This document shows, piece by piece, positions 44,424 to 56,032 of a stretch of 64,000 nt of DNA (position 1 is the stretch's first letter; each line of letters starts with the position of its first letter). A program made the translations under genes and the position numbers. Under the pieces are notes generated by a model. The model had not been told where the DNA came from. It was given only the letters and a program-made list of their open reading frames with translations, and ran no database searches. This stretch comes from Benincasa hispida (taxonomy: Eukaryota; Streptophyta; Magnoliopsida; Cucurbitales; Cucurbitaceae). Where the stretch lies: assembly GCF_009727055.1 (NCBI RefSeq), contig NC_052359.1, positions 62,064,960 through 62,128,959 of the forward strand. Reading direction: 5' to 3'.

Positions 44424-47400
44424 CATGACTTTAAATTTAGGATCTATTGATCCTCATATTTTGTACGACCAATCCATTCATTGATAAACTGTTGTATGGA
44501 AAGATCGTAACACTGGAAAAATAGCTTGCAAACGTCGAGAGGCAGTAGTTCAGTGCAATCCCACTCCACCTTCGAATACTACCGCTACTTCGTACATCTA
44601 AATTTTATAAGGTTGCCAGATTGGGATTAATTCAGTTAGATTGGTATCTCATCACAACATTGGTCGAGAGATGGAGGCCTAAGATGCATAAATTTCATAT
44701 GTCCATTGGAGAGTGCACTATCACTCTACAGAACATAGAAGTGTTGTTCGGGTTACCTGTTGACGGTGGGCTAGTCTCCGAAGTGATGTATGATGACTGG
44801 TTATAAATCTATCAATTGTACCTCGGTGTGACCCCACTTGTCGAAAAAAATTAAAGGATCGAGGTTAAGTTTAATATGGTTAGAGACACAATTCCGTGAG
44901 CTTGAAGATGATGCAAACGAGGAAACCGTCATGAGATATGCACGAGCATATATACTGCAAATGATGGGTGGAAGTCTGTTCTCCGACAAATCAAGTCATT
45001 TTGTTCACTTGATGTTCATGCTAAAGTTAGCTAACCTCTATGATGCGGGACGATATTCTTGGGATGGAGCATGTTTGGCATGGTTGTATACACAACTATG
45101 CAAAGCAACCAAACCTGAAGTTTGCGAGATAGTTGTGCCTCTGATACTTTTACAATTATGGGTTTTGGAGCGATTTCCAACAATGGCTCCATAGCTACAA
45201 ATGATGCTTAGTTAGCTTGACAAGACTACGGTTCTCAGTATGTTATCTTAATTCAATTTAATTTTTATATGACTGATCTCGTTAATTCATAATCTAAATT
45301 ATCGATTTAAAAATTTAGGTGGAGAGATAAATTTTGTGTGACTAGGACAGCTACACATTGTAAAACTCGAACCCTAATTATTTTAAGTAAGGGTAAATAA
45401 TGAGATGTCTTTTAATAAGTTAAATGAAGCCATGTTTTAGGAGGGTTAGAGGCTAGAAACAAGAAGAAATAAGCTCTTGTGTAGCTAAGTGTAAACCCCG
45501 AATTCAAAGTTTCCTAAACAAGCATGTTTGGCTAAAGAAATATATATTAAATATCATATAAGTGGAAATCCATGTTATTTATAGGAGTTGTTGAGAAAGG
45601 AAAAGAAAAACATGTTAAATAAGGAAACTCACTTATTGGGTTTGCACGTGGCGGTTAATCCTTGAATTTGGGAGGCGGCAAGAAGATTAAAAGGGAAAAT
45701 GAACTTCGAAAACTTGGTTTTGGGCAATCTACATGAGCAAATTTAATGAAAGCAGTGCCATTTAAAAGCTGGGAGAATCTAGTTTACAAGATTGTCTTGT
45801 TGGAGGAAGATGGCAGAAGAAGAAGAACAGAAAGTGATGAAATTATAGAAGAGACATAATCTTGGGTTAATCAGGGCCCGAGGTGAAGATTGAAAGCTCT
45901 AGGCCAAATTATAAGGAATTTTTGGTTAAAATTTTAAGGTAAGAAAACAACTCAATTCTAAACATGTTTATAGAAGGAATTTTCTTCAAAAGAGGTCTGG
46001 ATTTTGAGTTATGAATTTTTAAAATTGTAACAGAGAATCTGAACATAAACAGACAACTGCTTGAGAAGAATAAGCAAACAGCTCACCATGGAGATTATAG
46101 CGAGATTTTGTGATAAGGATCTTGCTAATGAAGAAAATCTCGATAATTTTGTGAAGAGGATCTCGCTCTAGAAGGGAATCTCGCTAGAAATTGAGCTGAG
46201 TATCTCTGGTGTCATTGGTAAGGTGAGTATCATTGGTGTCGCTGATAAGATGAGTATCACTAGGATGAAGGTTTGCAAGGAAAAGCTTGATCTCACTCTA
46301 GAGGATCTCGCTGATCTCATTCTAGGGGATCTCGCCAGTAAAGTTGTCTTTATTGATGAATGTTCCTTTAATAATGAATTATTTGAGGTGTTTTACTAAG
46401 AATTCTAAGTAGTTTAACCGGGAATTATGTCCTTTCAGGCCAAGAAGAGCTAGAAGGAACATATAACCCGTTAAGAGGTCAACGAGCTGTGAGTGACTAT
46501 GTGATGACTTACTGTTCTAATGATTTAGAGACTGTGATTTCTTTGAAGCTATTTCTCATGCTAAGTGTTTAAATGAATTGCCAATCAACATATTTATGAA
46601 GCTGTTTCTCATGCTAAGTAAAACATGTTTTCCATGGAATTGACATGATTTAGATATGTTATATTATCCAAATAATTTTAGTATGTTTAAGTAACTCCAT
46701 TTTTATGATGAATTAGTATGATGGGTGAACTAGTATGATGAATTGAGCACTAAGCCTTAGTGTTCAACTAAAGGTTTATGACTAGTTATATGACGGATAC
46801 TGAAGGACAATGAGAAGGTAACCTTTCAACTAAATGTTTATGACTAGGTATATGACGGATACTGAAGGACAATGAGAAGGTATCCTAAGGACACTAAAGG
46901 ACAATTAGAAGATGTCCTAAGGATACTGAAGGACAATGAGAAGGTATCCTAGTCAAGTACCTAAGGTATAACGGTACTCAGTTATAGCCACGTGCATGTA
47001 GGTAATACGAAGTCAAAGGATTGAGCAATAGGGTTCTCCCCGACTAAAGTTGACATTGAGGGTTAGATCTAATAGTTCACTCTCAACTAATGATAAGGGT
47101 AGTCATATCTTCTCCTAGGCTAGAAGAATAGTTTGGAATTGCTAATGCTTATGAATGTTTATCAACGCATGTTGTTACTAATGTAGGAGGTTTCCAAGTA
47201 TGTTTTCCATATCTAATGCATGCTAATAGTTTCTACAAGCTAGTTCAACATGATTTAAGTCAACATATGTTACAAAGTATGAAGCATGCGTTAGGGTTAA
47301 AGCTAAGGTTGAATGAAGCTTGATGTACTATGTTTTAAATACCTAAGATTTTCAAAGTACATGCGTTGGTATTTCTAAACATAATGAAAAGGGATACTGA

Positions 47401-49280
47401 AGGTGGGGAAGGTATCCTAAAGAGTTTTCTATGCTTTATTTGAGAGCTTGATAGCTTAAGTGAGTCGGATATTGAAGGTAAGGAAGGTATCTAAATAAAT
47501 GTACCTAAGGTGTTGACGGTACATAGAAAACTCCACGTGCCGTAGGTAGTTCTGAATGAGAGGCCGAAGTATGGGTCTCCTAGGCTATATACCAACAAAG
47601 GGAGGCTGAAGTATGGGTCTCTTGGCTGGTAACAGACGCTGGGAGCAAGAGGGATGTGCTCGTTCTCAACTAAGGAATAATGATGTTTAATGGTGGTTTT
47701 AAAGGTTTTATGTACATGTTTTCTTGGTATACTTTAGTTTCAGTATTATGTTTTCAAGCTTTCAGTTTTGAGCATGGGATTTATATTTTTATTAAGTCAC
47801 TCACTGGGCTTTTAACTCACGTTTTCAAATGTTTTCTTTTCCAGGTAGCGGTCAGTTCTCAAAAGAATTTTCTGCTGCTGCTCTGCCACTCAAAGGAACA
47901 GGTTGAAGGAAGCGTAATTGAAGACCTAGTTAGTTAGTACACATGTGTCTGTCTTGTGACTAGTATTCTTGCTGGGGCTCACTAGGTTGTAATATCCGTG
48001 TATGAGCAATGCTGTGAAACCCTGTAATGTAAATGTGTTAAGTTCTGAGTTAATTTGTATGTATTCAGGGTTTGAGCCATATTTAACAGGTAAGATAGGT
48101 AGTAAGTGCCAGTAAAAGGGTTGGTAACTGCTGCCGTCACCATTCCGTCCAGGTTAGGAGGGTAATCTGGTGCGGGGTGTGACACACATGTAGTCAGCCA
48201 GTATAGATATATGTTTGATCTGCTTCAACCTGATTAGATACATTAATACTGAGCCAAATTGATTATTTTATATAGATTTTTATTGTATTTGTCATTAATG
48301 TTTCAATATAATATTTTGTGTTTCAGATTATTTGGGAGCCTTACAAACTTGTTATGCACACTTTGTCCAATTTCTGTAAAATTAGTCAAAACATATAGCG
48401 GACGATAAGTTCTCACATATGTTTTCACATTGGTGAGTGGTATCTTCCTGACAGGGTGATGAGATAATTTGATTTTCAGCAGTATGTCCTATCGCCTTGT
48501 AATACTGAACCCCTATTGCATGATATTGACTTAAGAACTGAAGATTGGTCCCAAAAAGTTACATATTTGGTAGTGCGATAGCACTATCGTGCAAGGTTTA
48601 TTGTAGTGGGGTTTCTATTGAGCAGTTTGACAGGGATGTCACTCAAAACTACATCAACTGGTATAATAATATCACAAGGCGCTACGTTACTCATCCGGGA
48701 GCAGCTATGGGTCATCTGATAAATAAATGAATATTATCTAATTATTTTTAATATAAATTTATTTTAAATATTATCTAATTATTTTATAATTCATAAAGAT
48801 CGAACAATAATAGACTCCGTGATGCTGCGAATGATCCGAACTAGGTTCTTGCTATATGCAATGACATCTAGAGCTATATGGAGGAGATACATTATATGTA
48901 CGATATACTTATTGTTCATCAACCAGCAGCTAGATCTAGAGGACCTGTTCGAGAAGAAGAAGATGAGTTCGATGAGGTTGCCCACAATATGGAAGAATTG
49001 CCCCCTATGATGTAGAAGAAAAGCCAAACTGATTATGTTAGTCCGATGATGATGATGCCAGCATTTGGTTCAGGATATTATGATTTAGAGGCTGGTCCAT
49101 CGTCTTCATACGTGCATGGATATGGTCGCGATCGTCGAGAACATAACGAATATTTATATTATGAAGTGCCTGTAGAGGTACCAGAGCAACATCAAGAGGA
49201 ACCAGAGCAACCTCAAGTTCGAAGTCAATGATGAAAACCAGCTCGAAATCGACGACGTCCGCCTTGTGGGACACATTTAT
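44424..49280 (+). pseudogene. Plant mobile domain (PMD/MAIN-like) gene, broken and interrupted
   Basis: Same strand and directly downstream of the transposase. Start MTLNLGSIDPHILYD at 44424; then ACKRREAVVQ; 44621-44806 gives GLIQLDWYLITTLVERWRPKMHKFHM and GECTITLQNIEVLFGLPVDG; 44838-45194 gives LSLIWLETQFREL, YARAYILQMMGGSLFSDKS and FVHLMFMLKLANLYDAGRYSWDGACLAWLYTQLCKA. These are hallmark PMD (aminotransferase-like mobile domain) motifs. After an intron near 45241-45319, RWRDKFCVTRTATHC runs into a solo LTR, and SQYRYMFDLLQPD resumes at 48191. IIWEPYKLVM (48329), YINWYNNITRRYVTHPGAAMGHL (48650-48720) and a C-terminal RRRPPCGTH (49255-49275) end the protein. Stops and frameshifts abound. PMD genes carried by MULEs are known in plants; host MAIN/MAIL1 relatives act in genome stability and silencing. 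Confidence 0.85.
45359..48184. mobile_element. Solo LTR (about 2.8 kb) inserted in the PMD gene
   Basis: Starts TGTAAAACTCGAACCC and ends GCGGGGTGTGACA, with a perfect 5-bp target duplication CACAT at 45354-45358 and 48185-48189. The TGTnA...GGTGTGACA ends are typical of plant gypsy LTRs. No gag or pol is inside. A second, similar start, TGTAAACCCCGAATTC, is at 45488. Tandem words include GACGGATACTGAAGGACAAT (46790 and 46853) with GGATACTGAAGG-type repeats up to 46940, and GGATCTCGCT repeats at 46110-46330. Confidence 0.88.
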
Positions 49281-49620
49281 TTGTTTTTAATTATTTTTAT
49301 ATAAATGAGATAATAGTTGTATTAATATGAATATTTTAATTTACACTTTATTATTTTTAAATTATGGAAGAAAACGTGAATGAGATATTATTTTATGTGA
49401 TATTTTTTAGAGTTAAGTTAAGAAGATGGCGATAAAAAAATAATAACAAAGAGAGGTGTAATATTAAAATAACAAAATGGAAAAAAAATGATGGAAGCCG
49501 AGTCTTCAAAATTTGACTTAGACTTGTCGAATTTTGAAGACTCGACATCCTTTGTCGAGTTTCCAAGACTCGACAAACTAAATTAAAAAAAAAAAGTACA
49601 ATATTTTTCTAAATTGTTTC

Positions 49621-49675
49621 AAAACAACCATATTTTCATAAATAGTTTAAAAAACTACAATATTATCCTAATTTT
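49621..49675 (-). repeat. MULE right terminal inverted repeat
   Basis: Reverse complement pairs with 39791-39850 (see there). The DNA inside it (49500-49577) carries GTCGAGTC/GACTCGAC words that match the left subterminal cluster in kind. Confidence 0.8.
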
Positions 49676-49680
49676 TTCGA

Positions 49681-52116
49681 TTATGTTTCCACATTTTCAA
49701 TGAAAAAAAAATGCCACAATCATTTTAGTCAATGGTTTTTACATTAAAAACATATGTTTGCCTAATAATTTTGATGATAGAAATTTTAGAATATATTCAT
49801 TGATGACACGTGTGATTATCACATGCAAATACGTATACACTCATACTCATGCAGGCATGTACATATCAATCAAGCATAAATGTTAACATGAATATATTTC
49901 AAGACATTTAAATGACTTGACAACCCGAACAACCTAGACTATCAACCCAAATTCTAAAAGTTGGTTGAGTTAATTTAAAATTGAGTTGGGTTAGGACTCG
50001 TGTTACCTTTTTTTTAAAACTCGGATTCATCCAACCACCCCGAATTTACTATTGTATATATATGTATGTTATAACTTATTAGTTTCTTATGGTTTTTCTT
50101 TTGAAAGCGCCTATGTCTCAACTAGCCCTCCAGCTCTCCTCTTTCAACTTTCAAGTTTCGTTTCTGATTTCGCTTCGCACCTCTCGTCTTTTGCTTTCCC
50201 TCTTTGTTTTTCAGCTCAATCGTTCATCATCTTCAACATTGGTACTTCAATTGATGTTTGCTTTGTTTTTTACATTTGTTATACTATAACATTTGTAGCT
50301 CTCCCTCTTTTTGCATTTGCTTAATCATTGGTGAGCTTAAAGGTTTGTTTAATAATTTTTTTAAAAAAAATCAGATATCCATTTTTATCTCTCACATTCA
50401 ATAGCTGATTTCTTAAGTGTAATTGGGAGGTATGTGAAACATACAACCCGACAACCTAATCCAACTCAATCCGAATTTTAAATATTGGGTTGGGTTGGGT
50501 TGGGTTGGATTGGAAATCCTATCCGGGTCATTTGGATGGCCAATCTAACTAACCTGAATTTTTGTGTTGGTTCAAAAAACTCCCCCAACACCAAATCCAA
50601 CTCATGTAGATCCCTAATCTCAACGGTAATCGATATGTATCACTCCTTAAAATTGGAAGTTCAAATCTCTACACTCCCACAATTGTTATTTATTAAAAAA
50701 AAAACAAAACAGAAAGAAAAAAAAAGAAGATAAAATTAAGATCAAGATAAACATCTATTAATGAAATAAATAAAAAAACGTTAAATTATACCAAATACCC
50801 TTAATTATGTGGGTATGTTCCATATAAATGATAGAATAAGAATTATTATGATAGTTTAATTATGTGTAAAAAGTTCAAATGCATACATGACATTTGCTCA
50901 TAAACGGGTGTGGTGACTAATGTATAAAACTTGATTAGGTAAATGATGTCATCAATATCTTTTGAGTTAAAATAGAATGATAAGTATTAATTAAAATGAG
51001 CTTAGCCTTCCATGTAGTTTAAATGGGAATGCACTCATTTTTGTGTATTCAGGGAGCTACCGAATAAAAAACTGTCATGTGGCAGTTTTGTATTTTTCTA
51101 AAAAGAAAGTTTTTTTAAATTTTTTTTTCCTTTATATATATAAAAACGGAGAGTATGGAATTAAGTGTCTGCACCTAATCATTGCTCCTAAATGGATTGT
51201 ACTCTTTCAAATGTTTTAATTTTAATTTTCATTTCAATTTAAAAAATTGTATAATTTAAACTAAATATAATAATATTAAAATTTTATATTAATGAATAAA
51301 TCTTTCAGTGCATGCTATATTGCAAATTTATCAGGTTTATCATAAAAAATTAAAAGAAATAAATTTAAGGGAAAAGAAATGCAATTTATTCCCTAAAATT
51401 TAATCGTAATTTCTATCTGGTTCTTAGATTTCAAAAAATATATATATATATATATATATTTATCCAAAGTGAACATTAGAAAAAACTAAGGGAAATAAGT
51501 GTCTGATATTAAATTTTCGTACAAAGTAAAAATTAAATTCAAAATTCAATTATAAACCTTTGATGTTTATGGATGAAATGAAAGCTAATGTAATATTTGA
51601 AATGTAGAAAGTAAATAAAAATAATAATTTTCTCTATATTATAACACCAGATAAATAAAATAAGGCAATGAAAGAGACATAAATAGAGTGGGAAATTAGA
51701 GAGCAGCATAATAATATTGCAATAAACAAAGGCAAATAATCATAGTGGGGAGCCAATGGTGTACAGAAAAACTGTGGGAAAAGATAAGGATTTGGTATAT
51801 GAATGAATTAATTATTCTTTGCATCTTTTTTTTTTTTTTTTTTTTAAAATGCCATCATTGTTTATTTTTGGTTTTTCTTTATGTTAAATATAAATGGATT
51901 CTTTCTCCATGTTTGTTTATTAAATAAATGAAGTAGGCAGCTGAGCACTATCACTATCCACGCCTTTTATTACACACGCTAATGCTACTGTTGGCCGTTG
52001 AAAGATCTTTATGAATTCTGTTCAATCAAATTAATGAAATGGTTTGAAAAAATCAGTTGAGTAAATTTCCACCAACTACGCTTCTGAATTTAGTAGGCTC
52101 CTATCCAATATATACT
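49681..52116. other. AT-rich stretch without gene
   Basis: No domain found. A GGGTT array (ATTGGGTTGGGTTGGGTTGG) is at 50483-50508, and ACAACCCGACAACCTA occurs at both about 49921 and 50444, perhaps the ends of a small element. (AT)n run at 51439-51461. The open frames at 50052-50324, 50485-50733 and 51745-51927 look fortuitous. Confidence 0.5.
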
Positions 52117-53745
52117 TTTTTATTTTTTGAAAATTAAATGCTTTATTAAGCCTCAAGGGCATGAAATTGAAATAGAATGGTTCTTTACAAGGGATAATAC
52201 CCAATTCGAGAAATTATTACACCAAATATCATTCAATTTGAAACCTCTGGCACTCAGCTTCATGAGCTATAGAATAGGGATTTCTTCAAAATAATGTTAA
52301 AATCCATAGCTAAATCTAATACTTCTTCTATCAAATATTGAATTTTACTATGAGATTCTGATCTTCCATCGAATAAATTTATAGTCACGGAACAATCTGA
52401 TTCAACAATGACATTGAGAAACCAATGTATTCGCAAGCTTAATAACTTCAAGAATGACTTTCATTTTCATTGATAGGGGATCAAAGAAAGTGTTCAAATA
52501 ATCAAGGTCAAGAGCAATCAAATCACCAACTGAATCTCTAAGTACAATGTCAATACCAAGCACTAAATGTGATTCTCTCCAAGTTGCATCTACATTGATT
52601 TTTATTACATTCGTGGGTGGTTTTGACCATTGCAGATTATTTGATAGAGCGTCGTCATTCCAAATCGAAAGGGAAGAACTCTGAAGATTCTTAAGAATAA
52701 TCAACATAATATTTTTGGATCTAGGAAGCTCGGATTGATATATTAGCGATCGATCGATTATGAATCACAATGTTACGATCAGTCCAGATCGCTCAACAAG
52801 CAATTGCTATTAGCTCCCACTCCTCTCAATTGCAATATGTATTCAATTGAATCCATCTATCAATAAAGCTAAAGTTGAAATCATGGAAGGTAGTAAGACT
52901 AAGGCAATTGGTTAATCTTTCCCATATTTGAACAGCTTTGGGATAACAAAATAAAATGTGATCCACGCTTTCTAGGTTTCTATTGCAGAGAGGGCAATAA
53001 GGTACAATGTTCATCCCTTTCTTGATTAGCATTGATCTGGTAGGAAGGATATTGTAAATAGCTCTCCAAGTAAAATGTTTAATTTTGGCAGGAATTCATA
53101 GTTTCAAAAGGTTCCCCCAAATTTTAGTCATATTATGGTTGCTAGAACATTCCTCTCCAATTAGTTGATTCATGAATAATCTATAACAACTTTTAACAAT
53201 GTACTTGCTTGTTTTGCTGCCATATTAGCTTATACAAAAAATTTTTATTTGTGGGAATACTCTTGATACATTCAACGCCATCTTCACTCAATAAATCATT
53301 CAGAAGATTAATATTCCAGCAGTCCGATAGATTAAGGAAATCAACAACTAGCAAATTGGCAGAAAAAGGATTAAAACATATAGGCTCAAAGGAGTTTGGT
53401 CTTGGTTTCCAAGGATCTTTAAACATATGATTTGAAAGGCCATCTCCAATTTTGAACTGAATTCCTTTAACCAAAAAACTTCTCCTAAATCAAAATTTTC
53501 CAGATGAAGGAGCATTCAGAATCACTTTTAGCTTCCAAAATAGAACAATTTCTAAAATATTTACATTTTAAGTACAAAAGAAACCAATAATTTAGGATTC
53601 TCCATGATTTTCCAGACTTGCTTGGCAATGAGAGCTTGATAGAAGCCTTCTAAATATCTAAAATTAAGGCCACCTAGAGGTTTTGGCCAACACATCTTCT
53701 TTCACTTCATCCAATAAATTTTCCTTTTATTGTTTGTTCTTCGAC
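52117..53745 (-). pseudogene. LINE (non-LTR retrotransposon) ORF2 C-terminal relic
   Basis: Minus strand. From 53745: [34 protein letters not shown], the post-RT region of plant LINE ORF2. 53474-53193: GIQFKIGDGLSNHMFKDPWKP. 53032-52826: GMNIVPYCPLCNRNLESVDHILFCYP, the zinc-binding RT domain with C-x2-C...H...C. 52707-52402: KPPTNVIKINVDATWRESHLVLGIDIVLRDS, the RNase H domain with its first D (NVDATW). RT catalytic motifs are absent, so the copy is 5' truncated, the usual fate of LINEs. Frameshifts separate all pieces. Its 3' side meets a T-rich run at 52117-52131, which may be the poly-A tail on the minus strand. Confidence 0.88.
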
Positions 53746-54039
53746 CCCCACCAAAGTCTATAAAAGATCTTGTAATATCATTGCAGAAATGTTAAGGTAA
53801 TCTGAATATACGATGGAGTGAGTGCTATGTAATGTCTTATTAATGCATTGTTTACCTAGTTAGACCCAAGTATAAATCTAATTAGAGTCCTGGTGCGTCC
53901 ATTGGGAAATATTGTTTCGATCTCTACGCGAGTTGTTTACTAGATATACAATGATTTTGATCCAATTCTTTTGCTAAAATAAAAAGAGTGATGAATGCGA
54001 TGGAAATCACAATAGTAAGTGAAATGGTCTATGCTAGAA
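53746..54039. other. Short unassigned stretch
   Basis: About 290 bases between the LINE relic and repeat D. No coding motif or repeat recognised. Confidence 0.4.
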
Positions 54040-54440
54040 GTAAAAGATTTGAATGAATAAAGATAGGGTTGAGAAAAATATTCACTATCATTCCCAAGTA
54101 AATGCATAAATCATGCGTTCAAGCAAACTACTCAAAAATTACAACCTACACTTCTCATTGTATTTAGCCACCATATCCTATCTTTAGGATGCATGCGATG
54201 AGTATTTGATGCAAAAGATGCTTCTTTATTTCTAAAGATGCTCTCTTCTTGTTTAAACATAGATTTAATCTACTTGGAATAATCTTTCAAACTTATTCAA
54301 ATAGTTTATAAAACATATATAAAACAAGTTGAACGCATGATTAAGCCTTACTTAGTTCATGTTAATTGTAATGTTTCAACCAATAAAGAAATTAGTTGCT
54401 TATGGTAAAAGTTGAGAAGATGGATAAAAGATAAATTGTA
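54040..54440. repeat. Dispersed repeat D, copy 2
   Basis: Parallel to 14500-14900 (shared words listed there). Same orientation in the window. Confidence 0.65.
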
Positions 54441-55310
54441 GATGCATTCATATTGAGAAACAAGAGTCTTTCAACAATTTACACAATACAAATAACAACA
54501 GAAGAAAAGAGAGAGATAGAGAAACAAATTGCGGTATGCAATTCCTTACTCCCTTAGACTCTATAGACGACTGCTTTACATAGAGTGTGTTGAACACGAG
54601 GTTCCCTTCTTACTTTCAGTGAGAAATCCTGAATTTTCGTTTAAGATTACACAAGGTCTTGAAGGGGAAGTGTTTTTGAAGTAAGAATTTGGGCAAAGTT
54701 TTTCTCTAATGTCTTGGCTCTTGGCTATCAACTATCTTTTTTTTTTTTTTTTTTCATGAAAATCTCGTTGGGTATTTATAGGCGTCAAGGAGTAACTTTT
54801 TATTCTCTCACTAATGATTATGCTGATAAGGTGAATTGATTTCCATACCCTGATGTGACACATGCTCCGTGTAATAAGTTCATTGGTTCTGCCGTGAAGC
54901 TTTCTTGTTAGCTACCAAGTTGGTCTCTGATTTGACTTCCATCGCCCATGCATCATGTCATCCTCTATCGAATAAGGCTACCAACTTCTTCAACTATGCA
55001 ATTCTAATGTTGGCATTGAGAATTCCTTGCGGTCACATAAATAGATTTCTTGCACCCAAAAAGCACGATTTTTTATATCTTTTGTAGATAGTGAGACTTT
55101 GTGTGTGTGTGATTGCATGATGTAATTATTTTTATGAATTTCTTATCAAGCTGTCACATTTTCAAAGTTTTTTCCTAATTATTTTAGATAAAAGAGTAAA
55201 ATAACTTGTATTCTATAAGTTATCATAATCTGGATAAACTCATTGCATAAGTTAGTAAGTATTGTCCCACACTTTTAATAATGAACTCCTTACTAGCTTT
55301 AGAGCCTTCC
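54441..55310 (-). repeat. Possible minus-strand LTR with TATA box; otherwise unassigned
   Basis: A good TATA box, CCTATAAATACCC, sits on the minus strand at about 54769-54781, upstream (in that sense) of repeat D. A T run at 54729-54752 is adjacent. Together these suggest the promoter part of an LTR, with repeat D as its leader. No gag or pol is visible. The frame 54905-55087 lacks motifs. Confidence 0.35.
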
Positions 55311-55311
55311 G

Positions 55312-55731
55312 ATGATGGGAAGAAGCCAAACCATAGATCATGATCGGAGACAAGCACATCAAGGATGGACTGTCGGATTTGCTTCCCCAAGGTATGTTCA
55401 ATACACTTCACCATCATCACCACTTCCATATTCATCATCCCACAACAACCATGTTCATCACTATTCTACCACGTCCAGACAACCCAAACCATTTCCATGT
55501 TCATCATCCCACGACCGTATTTATCAATTTCATCCTCCATCCAAACAACCTGAACAATATCACCCATCATCCAAATATGTCAACCCATCATCAACCAACA
55601 ACACAGTGCAGAAAATAGAAGTTGATAGTATTATTAAAGAAATTAGAAAGAATGGAAGAGAAGGAAATTTTACAACCTTACGGCAAGCTGTAACCGATTT
55701 AGAAAATCAATTTAATCAATGCATATTTTAG
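55312..55731 (+). CDS. Hypothetical 139-residue S/H/P-rich protein
   Basis: Open frame starting MMGRSQTIDHDRRQ and ending TDLENQFNQCIF. I do not recognise a family. The middle is low-complexity: SSSH, HPPSKQPEQYHPSSK and similar motifs recur, and the DNA has CATCATCC/CCAC words that also keep a second frame open (55340-55618). The last 40 residues, from VQKIEVDSIIKEIRKNG, look more ordered, with a possible short helix. No signal peptide or membrane segment. It could be a fragment of an expired gene or a chance frame. Low confidence that it is translated. Confidence 0.25.
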   Translation: MMGRSQTIDHDRRQAHQGWTVGFASPRYVQYTSPSSPLPYSSSHNNHVHHYSTTSRQPKPFPCSSSHDRIYQFHPPSKQPEQYHPSSKYVNPSSTNNTVQKIEVDSIIKEIRKNGREGNFTTLRQAVTDLENQFNQCIF

Positions 55732-55856
55732 CTCACTCAAAACCTTCATCGTAGCATTGAAAATCTTAACAGAGAGAAAAAGATAAAATTGAAAATGAGA
55801 CCTCAGCGTTTGCGACTTTATTGAAGGAGAGTAACAAGTGTTGAATTGAAAGGAGT

Positions 55857-56032
55857 TGTATATTCCAAAAAAAATGAGGAGAAATTAACTCCACTTTCTT
55901 CATAAGTACAAATACATATATCCTTGTATTATAAGGTCTGAAATGAAGAAAAGGTAACTAATAAGTAATTACAAACTAATAACCAGAATATAACAAATTT
56001 ACAACTAATTATGTATCTACAGAGTCCTAATA
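55857..56032 (-). repeat. 3' LTR of a copia fragment
   Basis: On the minus strand it starts TATTAGGACTCTGTAG just after the tract TTGAGGGGTAG and ends GGAATATACA, about 176 bases. Short, like the LTRs at 26459 and 31239, and likewise beginning TATTAG. Confidence 0.65.

Larger units (their letters stand above)
39790..49680 (+). mobile_element. MULE (Mutator-like) transposon with plant mobile domain gene
   Basis: About 9.9 kb bounded by inverted ends: left, from about 39791, has TGGTGGTTTTTAAACTATTT, and right, to about 49675, has TTAAACTATTTATGAAAATATGGTTGTTTTG on the opposite strand. Inside lie a terminal TCGAC-rich segment at each end, an AT minisatellite (40480-41900), a MuDR-type transposase relic (42010-44260), then a plant mobile domain gene relic (44424-49280). 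A 2.8-kb solo LTR is nested in the latter. Without it the MULE is about 7.06 kb. The 9-bp target duplication was not found, so exact ends are uncertain. Confidence 0.85.

Noticed and set aside
48791..49274. Minus-strand frames over the PMD C-terminus
   Set aside because: They are antisense to the plus-strand PMD end, whose RRRPPCGTH tail gives the coding direction.
50052..50324. Hydrophobic 90-residue frame resembling a membrane protein
   Set aside because: T-rich intergenic DNA gives F/L/S-rich frames; a second frame is open over the same bases.
50483..50508. GGGTT array as an internal telomere-like repeat
   Set aside because: The unit is five bases (GGGTT), not the plant telomere TTTAGGG, and only about four units are present.
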